Below, piece by piece: positions 17,301 through 25,508 of a DNA stretch of 44,124 bases. Position 1 is the stretch's first letter, and each line of letters starts with the position of its first letter. A model generated the notes under the pieces. The model was given only the letters and a program-made list of their open reading frames with translations, was not told where the DNA came from and searched no databases. The stretch comes from Candidatus Poseidoniales archaeon (GTDB lineage Archaea > Thermoplasmatota > Poseidoniia > Poseidoniales > Poseidoniaceae). The stretch lies in the NCBI GenBank assembly GCA_003602575.1, contig QQRY01000024.1:1-44124 (forward strand), written 5' to 3'. A program made the translations under genes and the position numbers.

Positions 17301-18365
17301 ATGGGCGACAAAGTGGCGATGATTACTGGCGTGACAGGTCAAGATGGGTCTTATCTTGCAGAGTTATTGCTTGAAAAGGGATATATCGTCTATGGCCTAG
17401 TTCGTAGAGTATCACAACCAACCCTTGGACGAAGTCTGATCAATCACCTGATAGATAGCGAAAAGTTCCATTTGATAAATGGAGACTTAGCAGACCAAAA
17501 TTCGATTGATAATGCAGTATCTACCGCTCAGCCTGATGAATTTTACAATCTAGGCGCTATGTCCTTTGTTCCAGAATCTTGGAGGTCTCCTATGATGACC
17601 GCAGATATTACTGGGCTAGGCGCTCTTCGTTGTCTTGAAGCAATCCGTAAGCATGCTCCAAAGTGTAAGTTTTACCAAGCAGGTTCTTCAGAACAATATG
17701 GTAAAGTCAGACATGTTCCTCAAACCGAAGAGACACCATTCCATCCTAGGTCTCCTTATGGGTGTGCAAAAGTTTTCGCTTTTGAAATAACTAGAAATTA
17801 TCGAGAATCATATGACATGTTTGCTTGTACTGGTATCCTATTCAATCACGAAAGCCCACGACGTGGACTTGAATTTGTTACACGAAAGGTTACAATGACG
17901 GCAGCAAGAATCGCTCATGGTTTCGACCAATGTTTGTGGATTGGAAACGTAGAAGCAAAGCGTGATTGGGGCTTTGCTGGAGATTACGTCGAGATGCAAT
18001 GGAGAATGCTTCAACAAGATAAACCAGGAGACTTTGTAGTCGCTACAGGTAGGACTCACAGTGTGAGAGATATGATTTCACTTGCTTTTTCACACGTAGG
18101 TATGACTTTGACATGGTCTGGTGAAGGAGTAGACACAATAGCAACCGACCAAAATGGAGAAGTTAGAGTTAGAACAAATCCGAAATTCTTCCGTCCAGCA
18201 GAAGTAGATTTGTTGATTGGAGATGCCTCATTATCTGAAAAGGAACTTGGATGGGTTCCTGAAACCTCATTTGAACAATTGGTAGCAATGATGGTCGATT
18301 CAGATATGAAGATAGTCCAAGAAGCCGTAGATGGTGGTTATGCTCCTCCAACTCCTCCAGAATGA
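17301..18365 (+). CDS. gmd: GDP-mannose 4,6-dehydratase
   Basis: NADP-dependent short-chain dehydrogenase that makes GDP-4-keto-6-deoxymannose, the precursor of fucose, rhamnose-type and related surface sugars. 354 residues, normal length. Visible are the TGVTGQDGSYLAELLL NADP motif (9-24), DEFYNLGAMSFVPESW, GSSEQYGKV containing the catalytic Ser/Glu, SPYGCAKV with the Y-x3-K pair, HESPRRG, and KRDWGFAGDYVEMQWRML, which is diagnostic for Gmd. It is followed after 13 bases by a GST-like gene. It presumably feeds surface glycan synthesis along with the GT4 enzyme upstream. Confidence 0.95.
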   Translation: MGDKVAMITGVTGQDGSYLAELLLEKGYIVYGLVRRVSQPTLGRSLINHLIDSEKFHLINGDLADQNSIDNAVSTAQPDEFYNLGAMSFVPESWRSPMMTADITGLGALRCLEAIRKHAPKCKFYQAGSSEQYGKVRHVPQTEETPFHPRSPYGCAKVFAFEITRNYRESYDMFACTGILFNHESPRRGLEFVTRKVTMTAARIAHGFDQCLWIGNVEAKRDWGFAGDYVEMQWRMLQQDKPGDFVVATGRTHSVRDMISLAFSHVGMTLTWSGEGVDTIATDQNGEVRVRTNPKFFRPAEVDLLIGDASLSEKELGWVPETSFEQLVAMMVDSDMKIVQEAVDGGYAPPTPPE

Positions 18366-18378
18366 TGGGGCTTTGTAA

Positions 18379-18987
18379 ATGACGGATAAACCGATTCTGT
18401 ATAGTTTCAGACGTTGTCCATATGCGATGAGGGCAAGAATGTCAATCGTTAGAAATCAGTTCCAAGTAGAACACCGAGAAGTAATTTTACGTGATAGACC
18501 AGAACACATGATGGAGATTTCTCCTAAAGGAACCGTTCCAGTTCTATTACTACCCGATGGTAGAGTAATTGAGGAAAGCCTTGAGATAATGCAATATGTT
18601 CTTGATTGGCAACTCAGCGATATTGAGAATCAATGGGTTACAAGAAACGATGATGAATTTAAGTTTCATCTAGATAGGTACAAATATCCAAATCGATATG
18701 ATGATGTTGATGGATTACATCATCGTAAACAAGCTTCAATCTACCTTAGTGATCTGGATAATTTTCTAGATGATGGAGATATTAATTCTTCATTAAGCGA
18801 TGCTTTGTTCCCTTTTGTAAGACAATTTGCTAATCATGATAGAGATTGGTTTGATTCTCAAACATGGAATAATATCCATGAATGGCTTTCAAGCAATCTA
18901 GAAAGTTCCGAATTCAAAACCTGTATGAAGAAGTACAAGCAATGGCATCAAGGAGATGAGCCAGTGTTTTTCCCAATCATTGAATGA
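18379..18987 (+). CDS. Glutathione S-transferase/glutaredoxin-2-like protein
   Basis: 202 residues. The N-terminal thioredoxin-fold domain has FRRCPYAMRARMSI (11-24), a monothiol C-P-Y-A active site, and the cis-Pro segment KGTVPVLLLPDGRVIEESLEIMQY (about 51-74), both typical of omega/beta-class GST and glutaredoxin-2-like proteins. A helical C-terminal domain follows. Its thiol partner in this archaeon is unknown. It is co-directional with gmd (13-bp gap), and its 3' end overlaps the convergent Taw1 gene by 11 bp. Confidence 0.85.
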   Translation: MTDKPILYSFRRCPYAMRARMSIVRNQFQVEHREVILRDRPEHMMEISPKGTVPVLLLPDGRVIEESLEIMQYVLDWQLSDIENQWVTRNDDEFKFHLDRYKYPNRYDDVDGLHHRKQASIYLSDLDNFLDDGDINSSLSDALFPFVRQFANHDRDWFDSQTWNNIHEWLSSNLESSEFKTCMKKYKQWHQGDEPVFFPIIE

Positions 18988-19993
18988 TTGGTAGATGTTT
19001 AACCGGCGGGGCTATGCCTAAATCTTCAGGGAAGAACATAGTTGCTTCAGGAATTGGTATAGGGGTGATTTCTTGCCCTACAAGAGCAACTCGACTAGGT
19101 TTGGAATCAGAAAGAATTTTTCTCCCGGTAAGAGGAGCGATCTTAGCAGAGAAATCCATTATATCATCGTGCCTTGGCATATTTTCAGCGCTTAAATTCT
19201 CTCTGCTATGGCCGACAAAAACATATCCCTTATTTTCTATAAAGTCGGGGTCTGCTCTATTGTCAAGCGCAGCAAATTGTTCAATGTGCTTATCGCTCAT
19301 ATTGATGCCTTTCATCAAAGTATGGCGACAAACTATTCGAGTGTCTAACGATGGTAATAAATCGATAGTTTTCTCAAATTGTTCCCATGCTCTAGTATTC
19401 CACTTTGGTTTACATACTTCATCGAAGACCTTCTTATTTGGTGCATCAACAGAGACATAGAGTTGTGTTGGAAGAGTATCTAATTTTTCTAAAATTTTAG
19501 GAAATGTACCATTGGTTACCAGCATTGTAGTCATTCCATGCTTATGGCACAAGTCCATATATTCAGCAAGCCTAGTGTAAAGAGTAGGTTCACCATTAAG
19601 TGAAATTGCTACGTGTTTTGGATTTTGAGCATCCAACCACTTTTCCCTAGGCACTTTTGGATTACCACCAAATCCAGAGAGTAATCTACGTTGTGCTCTT
19701 ACAGATTCATACAATAGTTCCATTGGATCTTGGTCAGTCAACTCAAGAGTATCCATATGCGGCTCTCTCCAACAGTAGGTACAAGCAAGATTACACTGGT
19801 CTACCACAGGTGAGGTTTGCATACAATTATGGCTTTGAACACCGTAGAATTTACCTTTGTAGCATTGTCTATCTCTAAGAAGGGATTCTTTGGTCCAATG
19901 GCAAGTTTTTACTCCACCATGTTCTCCAACAATGTGGTATCTCTGCTTCTGTAATTTTGCCTTTAATGCTAAGTCCATACCCATTGGGTTCAC
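18977..19993 (-). CDS. taw1: tRNA 4-demethylwyosine synthase (Taw1/TYW1)
   Basis: Radical SAM enzyme that builds the tricyclic base of wyosine from N1-methylguanosine-37 in tRNA-Phe using pyruvate. 338 residues, archaeal length (no flavodoxin domain). The radical SAM cluster motif CNLACTYCWRE holds Cys in C-x3-C-x2-C spacing, and upstream Cys in KTCHW, RQCYKGKFYG and HNCMQTSP can supply the second 4Fe-4S cluster. VAISLNGEPTLY and LVTNGTFP are further radical SAM strands. This gene is specific to archaea and eukaryotes, so it supports an archaeal host. Confidence 0.93.
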   Translation of the reverse strand: MNPMGMDLALKAKLQKQRYHIVGEHGGVKTCHWTKESLLRDRQCYKGKFYGVQSHNCMQTSPVVDQCNLACTYCWREPHMDTLELTDQDPMELLYESVRAQRRLLSGFGGNPKVPREKWLDAQNPKHVAISLNGEPTLYTRLAEYMDLCHKHGMTTMLVTNGTFPKILEKLDTLPTQLYVSVDAPNKKVFDEVCKPKWNTRAWEQFEKTIDLLPSLDTRIVCRHTLMKGINMSDKHIEQFAALDNRADPDFIENKGYVFVGHSRENLSAENMPRHDDIMDFSAKIAPLTGRKILSDSKPSRVALVGQEITPIPIPEATMFFPEDLGIAPPVKHLPIIQ

Positions 19994-20085
19994 GCTCCTG
20001 AGCCGTCAGCCACTGTTCCACAGATGTGGGGTTGGGTTAGGCTCGGACATTCATCCGAAATCCTTCCTGATTATCAATGGCGCGC
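19994..20085. other. Gap between Taw1 and the phosphate permease
   Basis: 92 bp, less AT-rich than its surroundings. It contains CCACA-GA-TGTGG (20018-20029) and CGGA/TCCG (about 20044-20057) as short inverted pairs. It lies before Taw1 and after the Pit gene on the minus strand, so it may hold the Pit terminator and the Taw1 promoter, but no clear TATA box is visible. Confidence 0.3.
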
Positions 20086-22215
20086 TTACTTATTTAGAAT
20101 CGGCAAGAATGCATTTGCAGCCTTCTCACAAGCATTTGCAACATCATCTAATCTTTGCAATACTCTGTACATATGCATTGCAGCGAGTGGTGAATCATCG
20201 CCATTGCTAAAGACATAACCAGCAGCCTCAGCTTCAACAATGTCAGTTTCATGCTCTTTGATATTCACTTCTCGGATAAGTTCTGCCAGTATTATTTCTG
20301 CAGCCTTGGTTTGTCCAGAGATAGTAAAATCACGTAGTGCTTCAACAGTATCTTCGTACTTAGCAACAGTTTCAGCAACAGACTTTGCCATTTCTTTGAG
20401 CATTTCCTTGGCTTTATCATCATCGAATAATGGCCTGAAGTTTAGTTGCTCTGCTACGTTCTGCGCATAGTCAGCGATTCTATCTTGTCGAGTGACCATG
20501 TATAGGAAATCATCAACACCAACATGCACTCCAAATCTCATGTCATGAATAGCCATTCTTCTAATTTCAGCTTTCACATTATCAGCATCTAATTCAGCAT
20601 CGATTGTATTTTGAATTGAATCGGAAGGGTCTTCGCCGTCACATGCTTGGTTTACTGCTTCAAGCATATGTTCAACAGTCTTCTCAACTTCTTGTGCATG
20701 TTGATGGAATAATTCGAATGGAGTAACAGGGTGTCCATCTCCTCCAACATCGGAAAGAGCATCCTCAACATGTACTTCTCCACCGCTCTTCCATATTGCT
20801 AATCCTACAGCGATAAATGATAGAGGCAGTAGTACAATCATGTTTAGATCTTCTCCACCAGAAGCGACGAATAATACGACTGCACCAAAGGCTGCTACAG
20901 GTACACTTGCAACCCATGACATTGCAATCTTTCCAAATACGCGGAAGTCGACCGCTTTTGCACCGCCAGCAAGTCCAACACCGACTACTGCACCTACAAG
21001 GGTGTGAGTGGTGGAAACTGGAACAGCCAAGAATGGCATCGAGAACAGAAGGATGGTCGTAGCAGCGCCGAATTCAGCAGCAAAACCACGAGTAGGGGTA
21101 ATATCGGTAATTTTCTTACCAATAGTTTCCATAACTCTCCAACCCCAAGTCATTACACCAATTGCAATTCCAGCAGAACCTAGTAGTACTAACCATAGAG
21201 GAATAGGAGCCTTGTCCAATAATTGTTGGCCATCAGAGGATAGAACTTGCCAAACAGCAGCCATTGGACCTATTGCGTTAGATCTGTCATTTGCTCCATG
21301 TGCAAATGCTACATATGCTGCAGTGATAATTTGGAGCCAAACAAATATCCTTTCAACACCTCTAAATCCTTTATGTTCCTCTTCAATGTTAATTCTCTTT
21401 AGAACATAATACAGACAAAGACTTGCAATTGCTCCAATAATCGCAGCTAAAATTAGAGAGTTTATTGGGAACCACGCATTATCTGCAAATGGATTGAAAA
21501 CCCCGTCCTCTTTAACAGGTAGCCAGTCATACTTGTCATCTATCCAGCCATTAGATGCAGCTTTACTGAAGAAACCTTTCAGAGCCTTAAACTGTAGAGC
21601 AAGTCCTAGGATAAAGAAAGTAGGGAATGCTAGAATTGGAGCCAGCCACCTAGACCTCTGGATTGGTGTTGCAGAGTCAAGGATTGTTTTCTTGATAATC
21701 ATGTAAGAGAAGAAAGCGATTAATGCGCCCATTAATGGACTTGCTACCCAAGACATGACTACTTTACCAACAACGTCCCAATCTATTAGTCCTCCTGCAT
21801 CAGGATGCTTTACTTCTAGAACTAGTCCAACACCAAGAATTCCCCCAATGATCGAGTGAGTTGTTGAGACTGGTAATCCGAATCTGGTTGCAATTGTAAG
21901 CCAAGTAGCGGCTGCCATCATAGCCGCAATAAACCCAAATGCTAGATCTTGAGAAAAATCTTTATCGACATATTCTGCTGAAAAGTCTACAGCCAATATG
22001 CCTTTTCTAACAGTATCGGTGACAGCATCTCCTGCAAAGAATGCGCCAGCAAATTCGAATATTGCGGCAATAATTACAGCTTGCTTTAATGTTAAAGCAC
22101 GAGAACCAACCGAAGTTCCCATAGCATTAGCAACATCATTAGCACCAATGTTCCATGCCATATATGCACAAACGATTAGTGCAAGTCCAATCAATACTAG
22201 AGTTATAGGTTCCAT
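20086..22215 (-). CDS. pit: Pit-type phosphate permease with C-terminal PhoU-like domain
   Basis: Low-affinity inorganic phosphate transporter of the PHO4/PiT family. The two inverted signature copies are visible: AWNIGANDVANAMGTSVGSR with GLPVSTTHSIIGGILG near the N-terminus, and AHGANDRSNAIGP with VPVSTTHTLVGAVVG later. About ten or more membrane helices precede a cytosolic C-terminal PhoU/DUF47-like helical domain (about residues 500-709: FELFHQHAQEVEKTVEHML and DMRFGVHVGVDDFLYM). The fused regulator probably senses or gates transport. ATG 22215 is preferred; a longer frame starts at a TTG (22227). A TATA-like TTTAAATAATA near 22240-22250 precedes it, with near-leaderless spacing. Confidence 0.93.
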   Translation of the reverse strand: MEPITLVLIGLALIVCAYMAWNIGANDVANAMGTSVGSRALTLKQAVIIAAIFEFAGAFFAGDAVTDTVRKGILAVDFSAEYVDKDFSQDLAFGFIAAMMAAATWLTIATRFGLPVSTTHSIIGGILGVGLVLEVKHPDAGGLIDWDVVGKVVMSWVASPLMGALIAFFSYMIIKKTILDSATPIQRSRWLAPILAFPTFFILGLALQFKALKGFFSKAASNGWIDDKYDWLPVKEDGVFNPFADNAWFPINSLILAAIIGAIASLCLYYVLKRINIEEEHKGFRGVERIFVWLQIITAAYVAFAHGANDRSNAIGPMAAVWQVLSSDGQQLLDKAPIPLWLVLLGSAGIAIGVMTWGWRVMETIGKKITDITPTRGFAAEFGAATTILLFSMPFLAVPVSTTHTLVGAVVGVGLAGGAKAVDFRVFGKIAMSWVASVPVAAFGAVVLFVASGGEDLNMIVLLPLSFIAVGLAIWKSGGEVHVEDALSDVGGDGHPVTPFELFHQHAQEVEKTVEHMLEAVNQACDGEDPSDSIQNTIDAELDADNVKAEIRRMAIHDMRFGVHVGVDDFLYMVTRQDRIADYAQNVAEQLNFRPLFDDDKAKEMLKEMAKSVAETVAKYEDTVEALRDFTISGQTKAAEIILAELIREVNIKEHETDIVEAEAAGYVFSNGDDSPLAAMHMYRVLQRLDDVANACEKAANAFLPILNK

Positions 22216-22261
22216 ATATTTTCCCAATGAAAATAGGTATATTATTTAAATTAGATATATT

Positions 22262-22279
22262 CTATATAGTATTATATAG
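22262..22279. promoter_or_regulatory. Inverted repeat in the shared pit/phoU promoter
   Basis: CTATATA and TATATAG are exact 7-bp arms around GTAT. The repeat lies in the 72 bp between the divergent phosphate permease and AbrB-PhoU genes and overlaps the likely TATA region of the regulator gene, so a bound dimer could shut both promoters. The AbrB-PhoU protein is the natural candidate ligand (inference). Part of the symmetry may simply reflect TATA-like sequence. Confidence 0.45.
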
Positions 22280-22287
22280 TCGGCAGA

Positions 22288-23331
22288 ATGAATATTATGT
22301 CGTTAGGTCCAGGTGGTCAAGATGTTCGTAGATTGCAAAGTACAGGGGGAAGCACTTTCACTCTCAGCCTTCCTAAACCATGGGTAATCCAACATAAACT
22401 CAATTCTAGAGATGTCTTAAAAATAGATTGGCGCCCAAGCGGTGCACTTAGAATAACCCCATTAGAGGCCGAAGACAAACTAGAGAAAACGGTATTTCTA
22501 TCTCTAAGTAAATTGCCTAAAAATAGTTTATTTGACCACTTGATGGGCGCATATATTTCGGGTGTTGATGTCATAAAAATAGGATTAAATAATAGTGAAA
22601 GCCGTAAATCCAATCTTCAAATTCGAAGATTTCTGAGAAATACAAGAGGTTTTGAAATATTTGAAGAAACCGACTCTATGATGGTACTGAAATGTTTGTT
22701 GAATCCAGGAGATATGCCAATTCATGCAAGTCTAAACAGGATGTATTTACTTCTAACATCTTTAATCAGAGATTTGACATCAGTATTCGGTGGAGAGGAT
22801 AAAGAATTCATCCAAGATGCACAAGACCGAGAAAATGAAGTAGACGCATTACTCTATCTAATCGAGAGACAGGTTAGAATTGCTCTAGACTCTCACAAAG
22901 TTGCATCTGGCCTTAAGCTCAGTAGAACGCAAGCGGTTGAATTTGCTAATTTAGCACGTTCGCTTGAGAGAATGATGGACCATGCATTCACAATCTCCAA
23001 TTTAGTAAAAGAAAACCCTAATCTAACAAGTAATATGATAGATATGGCCCCATTGGAACAACTTCCAAAATGGCAACTTGCTTTGAAAGAATTGATGATT
23101 AACATAAGGACGAGAGACTCATTAAGAATTGAAGCTGCGCGCGGCGATCTTAAACAATGTCAACAAATCTTAAAGATACATGAGAAAGACCTTTTGGACA
23201 ATCACAGGCACAATGAATGGATGGCCTTCGACCTTAGTTTATCCGAATCGGTTAGAAGATTGTGCGCGTATGCTCGCGACTTTGGAGAGATTTTGTTGAA
23301 TATGTTGATATTTAGTAAAATAACGACATAA
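22288..23331 (+). CDS. phoU: AbrB-PhoU phosphate uptake regulator
   Basis: 347 residues. The N-terminal SpoVT/AbrB-like DNA-binding domain (about 12-55: RRLQSTGGSTFTLSLPKPWV, then DVLKIDWRPSGALRI) is followed by paired PhoU helical repeats (about 140-345: LNRMYLLLTSLIRDL, DRENEVDALLYLIERQVRIA, ANLARSLERMMDHA). This architecture is the archaeal phosphate uptake regulator. It is divergent from the Pit permease and very likely controls it. A TATA-like stretch about 26-30 bp before the ATG implies a leaderless transcript. Confidence 0.9.
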   Translation: MNIMSLGPGGQDVRRLQSTGGSTFTLSLPKPWVIQHKLNSRDVLKIDWRPSGALRITPLEAEDKLEKTVFLSLSKLPKNSLFDHLMGAYISGVDVIKIGLNNSESRKSNLQIRRFLRNTRGFEIFEETDSMMVLKCLLNPGDMPIHASLNRMYLLLTSLIRDLTSVFGGEDKEFIQDAQDRENEVDALLYLIERQVRIALDSHKVASGLKLSRTQAVEFANLARSLERMMDHAFTISNLVKENPNLTSNMIDMAPLEQLPKWQLALKELMINIRTRDSLRIEAARGDLKQCQQILKIHEKDLLDNHRHNEWMAFDLSLSESVRRLCAYARDFGEILLNMLIFSKITT

Positions 23332-23348
23332 AAACGATGTAGTATAAA

Positions 23349-23373
23349 ACACCTACTTTAGTTATTACACCTA
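23349..23373. promoter_or_regulatory. Direct repeat ACACCTA upstream of the microprotein operon
   Basis: Two exact ACACCTA copies (23349-23355 and 23367-23373) start 18 bp apart, upstream of a TATA-like TTATTAATATAG (about 23393-23404). The same 7-mer forms the inverted repeat before the CD36-like gene. It may be an activator-type site; the evidence is limited to sequence recurrence. Confidence 0.3.
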
Positions 23374-23455
23374 TGTGTTGGCTTTGTTACCGCTTATTAA
23401 TATAGTTCGGGTGCGTAATTTAAACTGAAGCAAAAAGAAACCCCAGGTGATGATG

Positions 23456-23617
23456 ATGGATAAAGAATTAGAAAGTTTTGTAGAGCAAGTAATGGAAAAA
23501 CAAGTATATCGAAATGGAATATTTTCGAATTGGATTGATGCAGTAGTTCAATCCATGGCAGATTTTAGAGCTACTCCAGATAATCGTGGAATGTATGGTA
23601 TCAGAGGTGATCAATAA
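23456..23617 (+). CDS. Microprotein A, paralogue of the next gene
   Basis: 53 residues. It begins MDKELESFVEQVMEKQ, then VYRNGIFSNW, and ends GIRGDQ. Three ATGs occur in a row (23450, 23453, 23456); the third is chosen because AGGTGA at 23445-23450 is then a Shine-Dalgarno at 5-nt spacing and because the start aligns with the neighbouring paralogue. Alignment with microprotein B gives identical L-E-S, V, V-M, Q, Y-R-N-G-I positions. It is soluble and probably helical; the function is unknown. Its stop is directly followed by the ATG of B. A promoter lies upstream (TATA-like at about 23393-23404). Confidence 0.7.
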   Translation: MDKELESFVEQVMEKQVYRNGIFSNWIDAVVQSMADFRATPDNRGMYGIRGDQ

Positions 23618-23740
23618 ATGGATAGTTACCTTGAATCCTATGTTGACTCTGTAATGGACTCTCAGCAGTACAGAAACGGAATTGAGTTTTCTAGCTCATG
23701 GTTTTCTAGATTATTTAGTCGTAAATCTAAATCAGAATAA
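23618..23740 (+). CDS. Microprotein B, paralogue of the preceding gene
   Basis: 40 residues, starting MDSYLESYVDSVMDSQ, then QYRNGIEFSSSW, with a basic C-terminus (RLFSRKSKSE). Its ATG immediately follows the TAA of microprotein A without a spacer, so it is probably translated by re-initiation. The shared pattern D-x2-L-E-S-[FY]-V-[ED]-x-V-M-[ED]-x-Q-x-Y-R-N-G-I with A is strong evidence that both are genuine coding genes and arose by duplication. It lies 36 bp before the AlkB-type hydroxylase, so it may be in the same operon. Confidence 0.7.
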   Translation: MDSYLESYVDSVMDSQQYRNGIEFSSSWFSRLFSRKSKSE

Positions 23741-23776
23741 TGCTAAGTTCCTTAACTGACCAGTCTATCGTATGTC

Positions 23777-24727
23777 ATGGTTCGGTGGAGTTATCATCTT
23801 CTCGGATTACTTACACCATTGGTTACTATTCTAGGAATCTATCTTGGCGGATGGTGGATGGGTTCGACAATCTATCTAGCACTTGGATTATATCCTGTTT
23901 TGGATTATATCTCAGGAACTAGTTCAGAAGTTCCTTCTGTTGATAGTCGTCGGCCGTTTGACATTATCGTACATCTTCACGGTTTTCTTGTTCCAATCGT
24001 AATACTTGTATTATTTTGGAAAATTTTTACTTACCCTGTAGATTCTTTTTTACTGCTAGGAGTGATATCTGTAGGGCTTAGTTCAGGTGCATCAGGTATT
24101 ATTACTGCTCATGAACTAGGTCACAGGAAACCTAAATCTTTCAGTTGGTGGCTTGCTAGACTTGATTTATTATGTGTAAATTATTTACATTTCACAGTCG
24201 AGCATAATCATACACATCACAAGCATTGGGCTCGTCCAATCGATCCAACCTCTGCACCAATTGGTCGAAATGTATACTATCATTTTTTACGTACCATCCC
24301 ACTTCAGATTAGGGGCGCTTACAAAGCTAGACCAAAAGATGTAAGAATCTCATTTTTGGTTGAAGCAGTATTGCTAATCTCATTATTTTTGATTTCAAAA
24401 ATTATTTTTTTAGCATTCATTGGGCAGGCAATTGTCGCAATTTTCTTACTAGAATTTGTCAATTATTTACAACATTATGGTCTATCACGTGCAATGGATG
24501 AAAGAGCAAATGCATCTCATGCGTGGGAAAGTAGACACCGTTGGTCAAGATGGACTTTAATGGAATTGCCCCTGCATCCTTCACATCATCTAAAATCGAG
24601 TACTCCTTATCATGAATTATCGGTTCACGATGAGTCTCCACAACTGCCAAATGGATATTATATAATGTTCTGGACTGCTCTAATCCCACCCCTATTTCAT
24701 TATAGAATGAAAAAGGCTTTACAGTAG
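23777..24727 (+). CDS. AlkB-type membrane di-iron monooxygenase/hydroxylase
   Basis: 316 residues with about six membrane helices. The histidine boxes follow alkane 1-monooxygenase (AlkB) order: HELGH (112-116), EHNHTHHKH (142-150) followed by W.RPIDPTSAPIG, LQHYG in VNYLQHYGLSR, and LHPSHHLKSS near the C-terminus. These ligate a non-haem di-iron centre that hydroxylates alkyl chains. It is shorter than typical AlkB (about 400), and no rubredoxin gene is adjacent, so the substrate could equally be a lipid or other alkyl chain. It follows the two microprotein genes on the same strand. Confidence 0.85.
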   Translation: MVRWSYHLLGLLTPLVTILGIYLGGWWMGSTIYLALGLYPVLDYISGTSSEVPSVDSRRPFDIIVHLHGFLVPIVILVLFWKIFTYPVDSFLLLGVISVGLSSGASGIITAHELGHRKPKSFSWWLARLDLLCVNYLHFTVEHNHTHHKHWARPIDPTSAPIGRNVYYHFLRTIPLQIRGAYKARPKDVRISFLVEAVLLISLFLISKIIFLAFIGQAIVAIFLLEFVNYLQHYGLSRAMDERANASHAWESRHRWSRWTLMELPLHPSHHLKSSTPYHELSVHDESPQLPNGYYIMFWTALIPPLFHYRMKKALQ

Positions 24728-24785
24728 CATTTGAAACATTGATATATATATTAAAACCTAACGATGCTGCTTATTAGTGGTTGTT

Positions 24786-25508
24786 ATGTTAGAAGTTGAA
24801 GGCCTTACAAAATCATTTGGAATGGGGTCGAACAAACTCCAGGTCCTCAAAGGAATAGATATGGAAATGAAAACCGGTGAACTTGTGGCTTTGATGGGAC
24901 CATCTGGCTGTGGCAAGTCCACTCTTCTCAATATAATAGGGGGCCTATTGCCAGGCGATGGTGGAAAAATCACTTTGAAAGCTAGAGATTACGGGCTAAA
25001 AGGCCCTTCAAGTGTTGTCGATGTTCGTCGAGATTTAGTCGGTTGGATTTTCCAAGATTTTCATTTATTGAACCATCTTTCTGCCATGGATAATGTAGCG
25101 ATGGCTCTAGAATTGTCAGGAATTGAATCTAAAGAAGCAGAGATTAGAGCTGCCGAAGCACTGAACAAAGTCGGCCTTGGAGATAGAATGCATCACATTC
25201 CTGAGCAATTATCTGGCGGCCAGCAACAAAGAGTTGCAATCGCTAGGGCTATTGCTGGAAATCGTCCATTACTTCTTGCCGATGAACCAACGGGCAACTT
25301 AGATATAGCAAGTGGAAAAGATGTTTTGCAATTATTCAAAGATCTATGTCATGATGAAGAAAATCCTATTTCTATCCTTATGGTTACTCACGACCCAGAA
25401 CTTGCGTCAAATGCAGATAGAATGTTGCTGCTCACAGATGGAAAAACAAAGGCTTCTGATATTCGAAGTGCGTGGGGACTTGACGACTTAGAAGGTGAGG
25501 AAGAATGA
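24786..25508 (+). CDS. ABC transporter ATPase, LolD/MacB type
   Basis: Nucleotide-binding subunit energising the FtsX-type permease that follows. Walker A is GPSGCGKST, then Q-loop WIFQDFHLLNHL, signature [14 protein letters not shown], Walker B LLLADEPTGNLD and the H-loop VTHDPELA. ATG 24786 gives the normal family start MLEVEGLTKSFG; an upstream GTG at 24777 is in frame but close to the expected start of transcription from a TATA-like TATATATATTA near 24741-24752. Its TGA overlaps the permease ATG (ATGA). Confidence 0.93.
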   Translation: MLEVEGLTKSFGMGSNKLQVLKGIDMEMKTGELVALMGPSGCGKSTLLNIIGGLLPGDGGKITLKARDYGLKGPSSVVDVRRDLVGWIFQDFHLLNHLSAMDNVAMALELSGIESKEAEIRAAEALNKVGLGDRMHHIPEQLSGGQQQRVAIARAIAGNRPLLLADEPTGNLDIASGKDVLQLFKDLCHDEENPISILMVTHDPELASNADRMLLLTDGKTKASDIRSAWGLDDLEGEEE

